64,000 nt of DNA from CAYNST01 sp964434105 (GTDB lineage: Bacteria; Pseudomonadota; Gammaproteobacteria; Pseudomonadales; Cellvibrionaceae). This document shows, piece by piece, positions 44,701-54,089 of the stretch (position 1 is its first letter; each line of letters opens with the position of its first letter). A program made the position numbers and the translations under genes. The notes under the pieces are model-generated. The model was not told the origin of the DNA. It worked only from the letters and a program-made list of their open reading frames with translations, and searched no databases. The stretch spans positions 1-64,000 of the forward strand of contig CAYSTJ010000013.1 in NCBI GenBank assembly GCA_964434105.1. The letters are read 5' to 3'.

Positions 44701-47700
44701 TCCCGATCGCTTTCCTGATCGGCGTAGGCATCGCTTGCGGCTTCGCCGTCGGGCAGCAGTTCCCCGGCTTCGGTGAGATCGCCCGGCTGATCCACTGCCT
44801 CGGCGTGAAGCTCGCTTTCCGGATCGGCATCTTCCAGTTCCCGCATCGCGTCCAGACCGGTTGCGTCGTCCAGTGCGCCGTCATCGTATTGATCGGTCCC
44901 GGTCACCGGCTCCCCGGATTCCGGTGCCGAATCCATGGGCAGACCGTCCAGCTCCTCGATTGAAAGACCATCGCCGAAGCTCTCACCTGATCCGGCCTCT
45001 GTCTCAAGTTCGGATTCGGATTCCAGCGATATTTCATCATCAAAATCGTCCGAACCAAGGGTGCTGTGCGTGTCGCCGTCCGCCACGACATCCGGGCGGT
45101 CTTCGGCACCATCCAGCTCGCCCGGCGCGACGTTTTCATCGGCCTGATTTGCGTCCGCGAATGCAAGGGATTCCAGCTCGATCGCTTCGTCATCAGCGGC
45201 CAACGATGAGAAATCGATAAATACGTCATCATCTTCATCGACCAGTTCGAATCCATGTTCGCCTGATGCGCCCGGCGTGCGCTCGCTGTCGTTCTCTTCG
45301 TGGACGACGGCAACCGCTTCACCTGCCTCGTCGCTGATCAGACCTTCGGGCGCAAATTCAATGGTTTCGCTGTCCGCATCAAAACTGCCAAGCTCAATGG
45401 CGTCATGGTCTTCTGTGTGCAGGGACAGGTCGAATTCATCATCCGCCGGCAGACCGAGGTCGATCGATTCGTCCATATCGTCCGTTGTCGACGCTTCAGG
45501 CGTGATTGACCATGCGTCCAGCTCCGGGTCTGCTTCTGTGTGGGTCGGTAGCTCCAGATCGTCGTAGGCATCGGCATCCGACAATAAATCTATGCCGTAG
45601 TCATCCAGATCGGGATCAGCCACCGCCGGGTCCGCAGATTCAGCCGTGCGGCTGTCATCCGCCACGAGTGGAGCTTCCCCGTCGGCAGGCTCAGCTTCCA
45701 TGTCCGGCAGGAATTCGGATGTCAGCTCAATTTCCGTGTCTTCGGTAGCCTGCCCCTGTGCGTCGTACTGGTCGGCGGGTGCGTCGGAGGACACACCAGC
45801 GGCCTCTTCGGTGGGCAGGGTCTCCAGTAACTGATCGATCCGGGTCTGCAAAGCGTCGCTAACCAACGGAATATTCTGGCCGGCAGCGACCGCGTCGACC
45901 ATATCCAGCAGGGTGTCGTGAGCCGGATTAAGTACCGCAAACAGGTTGTCGTCAATGGGCAACTGACCCGCCAGGGCGCCAGCATGCAAGCGCTTCAGTT
46001 GATTGCTCAGGCAACTCATCGCCGGTAAATTGGCCTGGCAGGCGCCTTCACCCAGGGTATGCAATTCCGCGATCAACGGGTTGATATCAGGATGCACTTC
46101 GTCCGGTTGAGTCTGCCAGTCGGCAATGATCTTGTGGGCATCCAGGAGGAGGTTCATTTCCTCGGCCATGAAGATAGCCAGCAGGCGGGGATCCACAGGC
46201 TTCTCGCCTTCGCGCTCCTGATCACGCAAGTGGATCAGCGGCGTTACGTGAACATCCCGCAGTTCACGCACGCGTGCAATGAACTGATCCAGCTTGGGCA
46301 GTTCAACAATTTCATTGCGCTCGATGCTGTCCAATCCCTGCTGCGTATACTGCACGGCATCCCTGACCAGCTGCAGAATATCGTCGTTGACCCGTACCTG
46401 ATAGGTGCGCAATTCCTTAACGAAATTTTCCAGCGGGGCAATCAGCGTTGCTATCGGCGTAACCGCCGCCATATGGGCGCTGCCCTTCAGGGTATGCAGC
46501 GCACGCTGCAGGTCATCGCTCGGGACGACATAGAGCGGGCTATGCTCCTCCGTAGCTTCAATAAACCCCCGTACCACGTCCAGGTGCGTCGTTGCTTCGG
46601 ATGCGAAGATTTCCCACAGTATCTGGTCTTCGTTTTCATCGGCGTCATCCGACGACACCGGGGTATCGACCGCCGCATTTTCACCGGCGAGTTCGGCGGG
46701 AACCTCACCTTTGGCCAGTTGCCCGGCCCATTCGATATATCGCTCCGTGAGGGCGGCTTCGGGATTGGGCTGCCGCTGGGCAAACGCTTCAATCAGGGCC
46801 GGCACAACGCGAAGAACTTTCTCGATCAATTCATAGTGTGCCGGCAGAACCGCTGTCGAGCCATCCATAATCCGGTTCAGCATATTTTCGACGGACCATG
46901 CCAGCTCACCGACCTCCATGGCTTCCACCATACGACCACTGCCCTTAAGCGTATGGAAGGATCGGCGGACGGTAACCAGCGATTCATGGTCACCGGGGTT
47001 ATCGCGCCAGCGTGGAAAATATTCGGCCAGCGTCTCCTGTACTTCCGCAGCTTCTTCGATGAAGATTTCAATTATTTCATCGTCGATGGCGCTTTCTTCG
47101 GCTTCTTCCTCAGCGTCTGAATCATCGCTCAGTGCGGGCGAGGACAGATCAATATCCAGGTCGGAGTCCGGTTCATCAGTCGCCGGTTGGGCAAGGTGCG
47201 ATACGTCGGACACACTGGTGGCCGCCAGGTCTTCGCCTTCGAGATCCGTCGCCTGAGCCTCGGGCTCTGCCGCAGATTCCAGTGGCTGTGTGGACTGCTG
47301 CGCCATTGTCGATTCCGGCGTGACCACCGAATCCGACCACTCATCGGCTTCTTCGGTGGTCTGCTCCAGTGACCCGGCTTCCACATCGGCCTGTGCAGGC
47401 GTCATTTCGCCCGCTGGCGATACCGGGGGTGACACCCGGCCGGTTTCGGCAGCGGCGGTCCTGTCCGTACCGGAGTCAGGCTCCGGTCGATCGGCTACAC
47501 GTGTATAGTTCTCAATTCCGGCCGGTCTATAACCCAGCTCGGTGAGGCTTTCCTCAGCCATTTCCAGGAAGCTGTCCAGATCGTCGCCGTGACCGCCAAC
47601 CAGGCGTTCCAGATAATAATCGACGCTGGCGATGGCCTCAGCCAGGGTCTGCAACCCCTCGCCGGGGGTAGTATCGCGTTCGAGCAATTCGCGCTGAATG

Positions 47701-49193
47701 TAGGCGCTGCAGGCATCAAGAATTGCAGCGGGTCGCGGCAGCGGGACAATGTTGAAACCACCGCGAATATCATGCAGCGTTTCGACGGCCCGCGGCAGGC
47801 TGCTGGGGTCCCACTTGGCTGACATGCTCTCGATTATGGCTTCCTTGACCGTATCCATACCATTACGGCATTCGGTCAGCACTGCCTGCTTGGCCGTGTC
47901 GATTTCAACCGCCCTCTCATCGACATGGGTATAGTCTGTCTGACGCCCCTTGCCGATCGCTTCCAGACGGTTTTCCAGATCGGCGAGCCGCCCGGCGACG
48001 TCGATAAGCACACTGTCCGACACATTGCCGGTCTTGCACATACCGACCAGCGCATTGTACTGCTCCAGTGTGTGCTTGCGCATATCAGCGATGCCGAGGA
48101 CCGCCAGCGTGTCACTGATCCGCTTGATAAACGGCAGGGTTTCCTCGATTTCGCTCAGGCCGCCCTGTCCCGACAGCGCCCGGTCCATAAGAAACTTGGC
48201 ACTGTTTAATTCTTCCTGCAGCGCTGTAACCACCGCCCGCACCGCTTCGGGTTCCGGGGTGGACAACAGGCTTTTTCCGGCACCATCCCGGTTGCTGCCG
48301 CCAAAGATGGCCTGATCCAGCTGGAAGCGCTGCTTCACGCTGGCAACGCGGGCTCCGCCAGCGTGGGCGAGACCGACATAGTACAAAAGGTTGCGCAACA
48401 ATGGCTCCGGTGGTGGCGCATCGAACGCCGCCGGGCAGTGCTCGTTCAATGCCCTGATCTCGCGCGCCAGATGCCTCAACAGGCCGCGCACGGCCACACT
48501 CAGCTCAATATCGTCGCGGGTCAGCGCCTCTGCCAGCGCAGCTGATACATACCAGGTCGGGTGACAATGCGTACCGCGCGTCAGAGTCTCCAGACGCACA
48601 AAAACCTTGTGAATGTATTCCAGATTGTCGTCAATCTTGATGCCCCGCAGCACACTGGCCGCGGCGAACTGATACATGTCCTGAAGCTTTTTCAGTACCG
48701 GCTTCAATTTGGCATTGTCGTCCAGAATTTCATGCCGCTTACCAGACAACCGTCCCACGCTCGACAGGTCCGGGTGAAACAGATTCGTCTCACTCAGGTA
48801 GGCCTGTTTGCGCACCGCCCGCAAATCGTTCAGCAGTGGCATCACAATGGCCGGGTGATCGTCGTGGGTGGATTTGACCTGTTCGAGATACAACGGTAAC
48901 TGCAACAGGGAGCGCATCAGCACTTCCTGGGCTTCTTTGTCGTTCGACACCTTGTTGTGCATCAGAGCAGCCGCCAGCAGCTCCATCTCTTCAGCGAACA
49001 GGGACGCACCATGGAACTCCACCATCTGCAGAGACCCATGTACCTGATGGATGTGGGTCAGACAGAACCGGATACGCGCGGTATCCCGAGGGTCTTCAAC
49101 ATACGCCTCGAGCGCCTGGCGGGCATCCTTGAGTGTCTCACCGATTTCGCCCAGCACCCAGTCGAGGGCTGCGTAATTACGTTTATCTCCCAT
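41772..49193 (-). CDS. chpA: ChpA, giant hybrid histidine kinase of Pil-Chp
   Basis: A 2473-residue CheA-like kinase, about the size of P. aeruginosa ChpA. Candidate Hpt histidines are His747 (FHTLKGSGRM), His900 (LHTLKGSAHM) and His1731 (LHTLKGGARL). His49 (HQVHGSLQM), His474 (LHDIRGGF) and His1045 (LHTLGEGA) lie in degenerate modules. A Ser/Asp/Glu-rich linker fills about residues 1120-1660. The dimer/ATPase region includes NAVDHGIESPEDR (~2050) and LRLADDGRGIN (~2100). Then come a CheW-like domain and a receiver with Asp2399 (LLDIEMPRMDGFE). It would phosphorylate PilG and PilH. Confidence 0.93.
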   Translation of the reverse strand: MGDKRNYAALDWVLGEIGETLKDARQALEAYVEDPRDTARIRFCLTHIHQVHGSLQMVEFHGASLFAEEMELLAAALMHNKVSNDKEAQEVLMRSLLQLPLYLEQVKSTHDDHPAIVMPLLNDLRAVRKQAYLSETNLFHPDLSSVGRLSGKRHEILDDNAKLKPVLKKLQDMYQFAAASVLRGIKIDDNLEYIHKVFVRLETLTRGTHCHPTWYVSAALAEALTRDDIELSVAVRGLLRHLAREIRALNEHCPAAFDAPPPEPLLRNLLYYVGLAHAGGARVASVKQRFQLDQAIFGGSNRDGAGKSLLSTPEPEAVRAVVTALQEELNSAKFLMDRALSGQGGLSEIEETLPFIKRISDTLAVLGIADMRKHTLEQYNALVGMCKTGNVSDSVLIDVAGRLADLENRLEAIGKGRQTDYTHVDERAVEIDTAKQAVLTECRNGMDTVKEAIIESMSAKWDPSSLPRAVETLHDIRGGFNIVPLPRPAAILDACSAYIQRELLERDTTPGEGLQTLAEAIASVDYYLERLVGGHGDDLDSFLEMAEESLTELGYRPAGIENYTRVADRPEPDSGTDRTAAAETGRVSPPVSPAGEMTPAQADVEAGSLEQTTEEADEWSDSVVTPESTMAQQSTQPLESAAEPEAQATDLEGEDLAATSVSDVSHLAQPATDEPDSDLDIDLSSPALSDDSDAEEEAEESAIDDEIIEIFIEEAAEVQETLAEYFPRWRDNPGDHESLVTVRRSFHTLKGSGRMVEAMEVGELAWSVENMLNRIMDGSTAVLPAHYELIEKVLRVVPALIEAFAQRQPNPEAALTERYIEWAGQLAKGEVPAELAGENAAVDTPVSSDDADENEDQILWEIFASEATTHLDVVRGFIEATEEHSPLYVVPSDDLQRALHTLKGSAHMAAVTPIATLIAPLENFVKELRTYQVRVNDDILQLVRDAVQYTQQGLDSIERNEIVELPKLDQFIARVRELRDVHVTPLIHLRDQEREGEKPVDPRLLAIFMAEEMNLLLDAHKIIADWQTQPDEVHPDINPLIAELHTLGEGACQANLPAMSCLSNQLKRLHAGALAGQLPIDDNLFAVLNPAHDTLLDMVDAVAAGQNIPLVSDALQTRIDQLLETLPTEEAAGVSSDAPADQYDAQGQATEDTEIELTSEFLPDMEAEPADGEAPLVADDSRTAESADPAVADPDLDDYGIDLLSDADAYDDLELPTHTEADPELDAWSITPEASTTDDMDESIDLGLPADDEFDLSLHTEDHDAIELGSFDADSETIEFAPEGLISDEAGEAVAVVHEENDSERTPGASGEHGFELVDEDDDVFIDFSSLAADDEAIELESLAFADANQADENVAPGELDGAEDRPDVVADGDTHSTLGSDDFDDEISLESESELETEAGSGESFGDGLSIEELDGLPMDSAPESGEPVTGTDQYDDGALDDATGLDAMRELEDADPESELHAEAVDQPGDLTEAGELLPDGEAASDAYADQESDREEDLESFEDGWPAATTAGPTGEPADGVTEDEAAAVVDDDLLSGDDIEDEASAFAFDREFADAGDESWVGGADTLPQDDEPADADARAETDLFGADIDAGEEPALSDADEFEFTSETEQDDAVSEREDAQSADATDAEMARDALSTAPLMGSYEREREAAAKDDQPISEPALTPWQLGGAATLADIDTEDYDQDILEIFLEEANELIEELDESIHTWESNSEARDAPETMKRALHTLKGGARLSGLKNLGELTHNYESYLIATGHPSNDPAFFNTIHQYQDVLLSGVRAVRARLDGTPIPDEPARAAIATPESDASPEPVFTRDEAQVVPFAPRAPARSTEFEPFPEKAADSRPEPQVPQQRQGSQEMVKVSADLLEELVNLAGETTISRGRLEQQVSDLTSAVDEVDTTLGRLNEQLRRLDMETEAQVLFRQERMASYEEFDPLEMDRYSQLQQLTRSLMESASDLMDLKRTLGDKLRDTETLLLQQSRITSSLQEGLMRSRMVPFSRLVPRLRRIVRQVAAELGKQVNLEFDNVEGEMDRSVLERMVAPLEHMLRNAVDHGIESPEDRVSAGKPAAGRVLLSLAREGGDILLRLADDGRGINIARVRELAVERGMMTENSDLADYDVMQFILQAGFSTAENVTQISGRGVGMDVVASEIKQLGGSMGIDSRTGVGTQFTVRLPFTVSVNRALMVQLGAETYAIPLNSIEGIVRVSPYELEHYYTQPDARFEYAGDSFQVRHLNAMITPGFLPRLEGQILPLPVILVRSGQHTMALQVDGLMGSREIVVKSLGPQFAMVQGLSGATVMGDGSVVVILDVHALARREMALLGSGRSTLGVAQEPDQAPAQTLKTVMVVDDSVTVRKVTTRFLEREGYNVITAKDGVDALQVLQEQIPDLMLLDIEMPRMDGFEVARNVRSTSRWKHIPIIMITSRTGDKHRQHALSIGVNEYLGKPYQEEVLNRLINSLLAKKIMSA

Positions 49194-50076
49194 GCTGGAG
49201 TCCTGTATCTATATGTGTTTGCAGGCCTGGGTTGCGAAGGTATACCTGCGCGGCTTCGGTTGAAACACGCTTCATTTCAGGGTGCGTCCATTCAACCACT
49301 TCGCCCAGACCAATCACCAACGCGCCGCCTGGCTTCAACCGCTCGACAAATGCGTCAAGTATTTGTTCGCGCAGCCAGCGACGGAAATAAACCAACAGGT
49401 TCTGACAGAAAACGATGTCTGCGGTCAGAACAGGCATCTCTTTAATATTGAGCACGTTACCGTGGCTGAAACATATCCGCTCCCGCAGCCCGGCGGCTAC
49501 CTGATGCTGGTTTTTTCCCAGGGGATGGAAGTAGCGCTTCTGGTAACCCGGCTCCAGCGTCTGCATCTTGCGGTCGTTGTATATTCCGGCTTTTGCCAGC
49601 GACAGCGCCGCACGACTGATATCCGTGGCGAGAATGCTGAAACGCGGTATGCGTCCGGACCCCAGGTAAAGATCATTGATGACCATGGCCAGCGTATAGG
49701 GTTCTTCTCCTGTGGCGCAGCCGACACTCCAGACATCCAGGGATTCTCCGGCGTTCATCTGATCCAGGCGCCCCAGCACGTACTGCTGCACATAATCGAG
49801 TGACGGTTTGTGGCGAAAGAACCGGGTTTCCTTGACCACCAGTCGGTCAATAAGGCGGGTCCACTCCACCATGCCGGATACACCGTCAACCACGAGGTCA
49901 TAGTATTCACTGAAATCCACCAACCCCAGCTCACGCATTCGCATGGATACCTGCGTCTGCAAAAAAGTACGTTGCTGGTCCTTGAGGAAGATACCGGCAC
50001 GTTCTTCCAGCAGTCGGCTCCATTGAGAAAACTGTTGGTCAGAGAGCTCGGGAACCGCCTGCAGCGACCAGATCAT
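49183..50076 (-). CDS. pilK: PilK, CheR-type methyltransferase
   Basis: A 297-residue chemoreceptor glutamate methyltransferase. The SAM-binding loop is DVWSVGCATGEEPYTLAMVI, and LDRLVVKETRFFRHKPSLDY is the CheR core that binds the receptor helix. NRKxQ-type arginines are in YNDRKMQTLEPG. It would methylate PilJ, opposing ChpB. It overlaps the chpA start by 11 bases, so the two are translationally coupled, and follows pilJ closely. Confidence 0.92.
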   Translation of the reverse strand: MIWSLQAVPELSDQQFSQWSRLLEERAGIFLKDQQRTFLQTQVSMRMRELGLVDFSEYYDLVVDGVSGMVEWTRLIDRLVVKETRFFRHKPSLDYVQQYVLGRLDQMNAGESLDVWSVGCATGEEPYTLAMVINDLYLGSGRIPRFSILATDISRAALSLAKAGIYNDRKMQTLEPGYQKRYFHPLGKNQHQVAAGLRERICFSHGNVLNIKEMPVLTADIVFCQNLLVYFRRWLREQILDAFVERLKPGGALVIGLGEVVEWTHPEMKRVSTEAAQVYLRNPGLQTHIDTGLQHGR

Positions 50077-50101
50077 AACGACAATTACTCACGTCGGGGT
50101 T

Positions 50102-52297
50102 TCAGGCCCGAACTATCCCTGTCTGGGTTTCATCATCTTCGTCATCGAAGGCATCATCCAGCGACAGCTCCACGATCTCGTCACCGTCTTCGCCGCCTTC
50201 GGCCATCAGCTCTTCGAACTCGGGATCATCCGGATCCGAATCGGAGTAATCCTGTTCGCTGTACCCTTGCGAACCAATCAGCTCGGCAGGCAGTTTGAAG
50301 CCGGCCACCGACTCCCGCAGCTTAATGGCCATGCCGGCCAGGTTTCCAATTGCGGCCGCTGTTTCACTGGTACCCGAGGAAGTCTGTGAGGTGATTTCCT
50401 GAATCACGTTCATCGTATTGGAAATATGACCCGCGGATGCGGCCTGCTGTCGCGCAGCATTCGAGATATTCTGAATCAGCTCGGCCAGGTTGGCCGATAC
50501 CGTTTCGATTTCTTCCAGAGCCACACCGGCATCCTGTGCCAGACGGGCACCCCGTACCACTTCCGAGGTCGTCTGTTCCATGGAAATAACGGCTTCGTTG
50601 GTATCGTTCTGAATGGTTTTCACCAGGGCTTCAATCTGCTTGGTCGCTGTGGCAGAGCGTTCCGCCAGTCGCTGTACTTCGTCCGCGACCACCGCGAACC
50701 CGCGACCTGCATCACCGGCCATCGACGCCTGGATCGCGGCGTTCAAGGCGAGAATGTTGGTCTGGTCGGCAATGTCGTTGATCAGACTTACGATGTCACC
50801 AATTTCCTGGGACGATTCACCCAGACGCTTGATCCGTTTGGAGGTTTCCTGAATCTGTTCGCGAATTGTATCCATACCATTGATGGTGTTCTGCACCACT
50901 TTGGCGCCGTTGCTCGCAATGGATACAGAACGTTCCGCAACACCGGCGGATTCGGCGGCGTTGGCAGAAACCTGGTCGATGGTCACGGCCATCTCGTTGA
51001 CAGCCGCAGAAGCTCCCGCGATTTCCTGCGCCTGATGTTCGGACGCCTCCGCCAGGTGCAGGGCGGTCTGCTGGGTATCCTGCGCCGCGGATGCCACACT
51101 GGCTGACGTGTCGTTTATGCGTGACACCAGTACCCGCAGCTGGTCAATGGTGTAGTTGATAGAGTCGGCGATGGCGCCGGTAAAATCTTCCGATACGGTG
51201 GCGGTGGTGGTCAGGTCACCATCGGCCAGATCGGCCAGTTCATCCAGCAGACGCAGAATGGCGTTCTGGTTGCGTTCATTGGTTTCGGCGGTTTCCTTCA
51301 GGCTGCGCTTGGTCGCCTGGTTCCACATCCAGCCGAGAATAATCAGGGTCAGGAGCGCTACAGCACCCAAAATCATCAGCGTCGTGTTATTGACCTTCCG
51401 CAGATTGGGCAGCGCATCGATTTTTTCGGTAAGTTCTGTCAGACGCTCCTGCAGCACCGGGCTGCCATCAAGAATGGCCGTGGTGGCCTGTCGGGCGGCG
51501 AACAGTGCGGGAGACTTTTCGTAAATATCACGGACGGACCCGCTCACAATGGAGAACATGCCCGTGATCCGGTCCAGACTCATTAACGCATCGGAATCGG
51601 TCACCCGTGTGATGCCCAGTGTGGGATCGCCGGTCTTCATGGCTTCAAGTACCCGACCAAACTTGTTGGCGTCCACGTTGAATTCGTCAGCCGCCTTGTC
51701 GGCGTCAAATCCGCCGCGCAGCATTTTGTCCACGTTTCGCCCGATGCGCTCGGCCAGCCAGGTCTGTCGCTGCGCCACTGCGATCTGCTCGGCGGAGGCA
51801 CCGCTTTCCAGCAGGATTTCAACGATATTGTCATGCTCGTTCTGCAGTTGGGGCAGCGCCTCGTTCAGCGTCGTGGCCACGTCGTGCATCAGCAGGATCG
51901 CCTGCTGGTTGTCGGTAATGACCTCGGCGTTTTGTCGCATACGCGCCCAGACGCCCTCGTAAGCAGCCAGTTCGGAACTGAGATAGGCGCGGGTCTGTCC
52001 GTCCAGCCCGCCGAGCTGATTCCAGGTCTGGTCCATGCGACCGACCACCGATGTGAGTCGCGCGAACGCCTGTTCGTTACCGGCCGTTGCGTCGCGTGAC
52101 AGCGACACCACCTGGTAAGAAGAGGCCCTCAGCTCTGCAACCAGATCCTTATGCCTCTGATCCTGCTCGGAAAAGGTCAGCAGCTTGACGACTATATAGC
52201 CGATCACAGCCATCAGGCAGAAGAGTAGGAAGATCAGGATTGCCATGACCGGATGCGCCTTTAATCGCGAAATCAAGCCACTGGATTCAGTTTTCAT
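50102..52297 (-). CDS. pilJ: PilJ, methyl-accepting chemoreceptor for twitching
   Basis: A 731-residue chemoreceptor. The first membrane helix is MAILIFLLFCLMAVIGYIVV (residues ~15-35) and the second TLMILGAVALLTLIILGWMW (~300-320), with a helical periplasmic sensor between. A HAMP-like linker precedes the signalling domain, whose hairpin tip includes GFAVVADEVQRLAERSATAT. The C-terminal tail is acidic. ATG at 52297 is preferred over TTG at 52309 since TTGGAG is placed before it. PilJ senses pilin or surface signals and controls ChpA through PilI. Confidence 0.92.
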   Translation of the reverse strand: MKTESSGLISRLKAHPVMAILIFLLFCLMAVIGYIVVKLLTFSEQDQRHKDLVAELRASSYQVVSLSRDATAGNEQAFARLTSVVGRMDQTWNQLGGLDGQTRAYLSSELAAYEGVWARMRQNAEVITDNQQAILLMHDVATTLNEALPQLQNEHDNIVEILLESGASAEQIAVAQRQTWLAERIGRNVDKMLRGGFDADKAADEFNVDANKFGRVLEAMKTGDPTLGITRVTDSDALMSLDRITGMFSIVSGSVRDIYEKSPALFAARQATTAILDGSPVLQERLTELTEKIDALPNLRKVNNTTLMILGAVALLTLIILGWMWNQATKRSLKETAETNERNQNAILRLLDELADLADGDLTTTATVSEDFTGAIADSINYTIDQLRVLVSRINDTSASVASAAQDTQQTALHLAEASEHQAQEIAGASAAVNEMAVTIDQVSANAAESAGVAERSVSIASNGAKVVQNTINGMDTIREQIQETSKRIKRLGESSQEIGDIVSLINDIADQTNILALNAAIQASMAGDAGRGFAVVADEVQRLAERSATATKQIEALVKTIQNDTNEAVISMEQTTSEVVRGARLAQDAGVALEEIETVSANLAELIQNISNAARQQAASAGHISNTMNVIQEITSQTSSGTSETAAAIGNLAGMAIKLRESVAGFKLPAELIGSQGYSEQDYSDSDPDDPEFEELMAEGGEDGDEIVELSLDDAFDDEDDETQTGIVRA

Positions 52298-52396
52298 AGG
52301 TCGCTCCAATGTGAAACATTTTCCGCCGATCCCTGTACCAAATCCTGATACGGCCGCCGGATATCATTAAATAACGTGGGCAATTCAATTCGCTTG

Positions 52397-52939
52397 CTAA
52401 CTCAACGCTGCGTTGGCAAATCGCACATCTTTCAGGAGTGCAGGAATGTGTAACACCGCCCACGGGTTATTCACAGCATCCAGGTAGGCACCTTTCACTA
52501 CCGGTTGTACCTCTGGGGGTACATCATCCACTGCTTCCGTAAAACGCTCGGAGGTGAAGTGCTGCATTCCGTGAGCCTGATCCACAATAAGCCCGCACAG
52601 GTAATTATTGATATCGATCACCAGTACGCGCTGTTGCTTTTTATTGGTACTGGATTTGCCACCCAGGTACATGGGCAGATCGACCAGCGGCAACAGACGC
52701 CCGCGTACATTGGCCAGACCGACCGCCCAGGGCTGGACGCCGGGAAGTCGCGTGTGTACCGGCACTTCCAGCATTTCCACTACCTGACCGAGCGACGCAA
52801 CGAAACGGTGCCCGAGCATGGTGAACCCGATCCCGCTCCATCGCGGCGACGCATCCACTTGCGCGGGCAGGGCTTTGGCGTGTTGTTTACTGAGTGCGGC
52901 AAGATCGACCAGCGCCTGATATGCAGCTTCCTGTGACAT
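52397..52939 (-). CDS. pilI: PilI, CheW-type adaptor
   Basis: A 180-residue CheW-domain protein that links PilJ with ChpA. The CheW core is visible as FVASLGQVVEMLEVPVHTRL then PGVQPWAVGLANVRGRLLPL and VLVIDINNYLCGLIVD, with VDLPMYLGG between. It lies between pilH and pilJ in the standard order pilG-pilH-pilI-pilJ. Length is typical. Confidence 0.92.
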   Translation of the reverse strand: MSQEAAYQALVDLAALSKQHAKALPAQVDASPRWSGIGFTMLGHRFVASLGQVVEMLEVPVHTRLPGVQPWAVGLANVRGRLLPLVDLPMYLGGKSSTNKKQQRVLVIDINNYLCGLIVDQAHGMQHFTSERFTEAVDDVPPEVQPVVKGAYLDAVNNPWAVLHIPALLKDVRFANAALS

Positions 52940-52951
52940 AGAACTCCGCCG

Positions 52952-53314
52952 CTAGCTTCTGACGCTGGCTATGGTGTTGATTAACTCACTCTCATCGATA
53001 GGTTTGGTCAGGTATGCCTTCGCCCCCTGCCGCATCCCCCACACCCGGTCAGTTTCCTGATCCTTGGTGGTTACGATGATTACCGGTATCGCCTGTGTTT
53101 CCGGTGCCCGGCTAAGCTGACGGGTCGCCTGGAAGCCGTTCAGGCCAGGCATTACCACATCCATTAGCACCACATCGGGCAAATCGGATTTGGCCTTTTC
53201 CACGCCCTCTGCGCCACTGGCTGCAGAGATGACGGTGTGGCCGTGTTTTTCCAGCATGCTGGTTAGTTTGTATGTCTCGGTGGGCGAGTCATCTACAATC
53301 AGGACTTTTGCCAT
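52952..53314 (-). CDS. pilH: PilH, twitching response regulator
   Basis: A 120-residue stand-alone receiver domain. It begins MAKVLIVDDSPTETYKLTSM, with the acidic pair in VDDSP; the phospho-acceptor Asp is in VVLMDVVMPGLNGFQATR, and the conserved Thr/Lys are in IIVTTKDQ and YLTKPID. In Pseudomonas PilH controls pilus retraction and cAMP. ATG at 53314 is chosen by alignment; the longer frame adds six residues. It lies 45 bases after pilG and 12 bases before pilI. Confidence 0.93.
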   Translation of the reverse strand: MAKVLIVDDSPTETYKLTSMLEKHGHTVISAASGAEGVEKAKSDLPDVVLMDVVMPGLNGFQATRQLSRAPETQAIPVIIVTTKDQETDRVWGMRQGAKAYLTKPIDESELINTIASVRS

Positions 53315-53359
53315 CGCTCCCACTATCTCCATTTGATTGTCGGTAAAAAGTTTGTTTGC

Positions 53360-53755
53360 CTAGCTGGCCTTGGCCACTTTTACATGTGCCTCAATAGCGC
53401 CCAGCAACTCGCCCTTGCTGAAAGGCTTGGTCAGGTATTGATCGGAGCCCACGATGCGCCCCTTGGCCTTGTCGAACAGCCCGTCTTTGCTTGATAACAT
53501 AATGACAGGCGTCGACCGGAATTCGCTGTTGTTTTTAATCAGTGCGCAAGTCTGGTAACCATCGAGCCGCGGCATCATGATGTCGACAAAGATAATGTCC
53601 GGGCGGGTATCTGCAATTTTGGCCAGCGCGTCAAATCCGTCTGTCGCCGTTACGACAGTACAGCCTACTTTTTTTAGCAGGGTCTCTGCCGTACGACGTA
53701 TGGTCTTACTGTCGTCTATCACCATAACTTTAAGGTGTTCAAGATTAACATCCAT
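53360..53755 (-). CDS. pilG: PilG, twitching response regulator
   Basis: A 131-residue receiver. The acidic pair is in LKVMVIDDSKTIRRTAETLL, the phospho-Asp in IIFVDIMMPRLDGYQTCALI, and the switch Ser and Lys in VIMLSSKDG and YLTKPFSKG. PilG stimulates pilus extension and CyaB-type cAMP production in Pseudomonas. First gene of the chp operon, divergent from gshB, with a ~330-base intergenic region that must contain both promoters. Confidence 0.93.
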   Translation of the reverse strand: MDVNLEHLKVMVIDDSKTIRRTAETLLKKVGCTVVTATDGFDALAKIADTRPDIIFVDIMMPRLDGYQTCALIKNNSEFRSTPVIMLSSKDGLFDKAKGRIVGSDQYLTKPFSKGELLGAIEAHVKVAKAS

Positions 53756-54089
53756 AGGAAAACCCTACTTCGATTGGATTGTGTTTTTAATAGTTATCGT
53801 CATTTATCGCAGCAACCGTCCATGCGCTGCTTGATGCCCGGCAACTTTTAACATAGTTTCTCAGTTTAATCTACAAAGCTGATTTGGCCAGCTTTGAAAA
53901 AAAATACGACAATTTGCGCATAACGCGGGAAATTCGCGTACTTCGCTTGCATAACCCTTTTATAATCGTTCAAAGAACGAAAATCCGCCAGCCAGCCACA
54001 AAGGATTTTTCGCATAAGGATTCCCGCTTGAACCGATTTCCGGCATATGCTCATATGGCCGGCTCCACTCTATACAGGATAGCTCACTT
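53756..54089. other. Divergent region between pilG and gshB
   Basis: 334 bases. A TATAAT box stands at 53961-53966 on the plus strand, about 124 bases before the gshB ATG; at 17 bases upstream the -35 is poor (GTACTT). No gene or repeat was recognised. The ribosome site of gshB is weak (AGGATAG about 12 bases upstream). Confidence 0.4.

Noticed and set aside
41900..48900. Many long open frames on the strand opposite chpA
   Set aside because: They are shadows of GC-rich chpA codons and carry no family motifs or ribosome sites.
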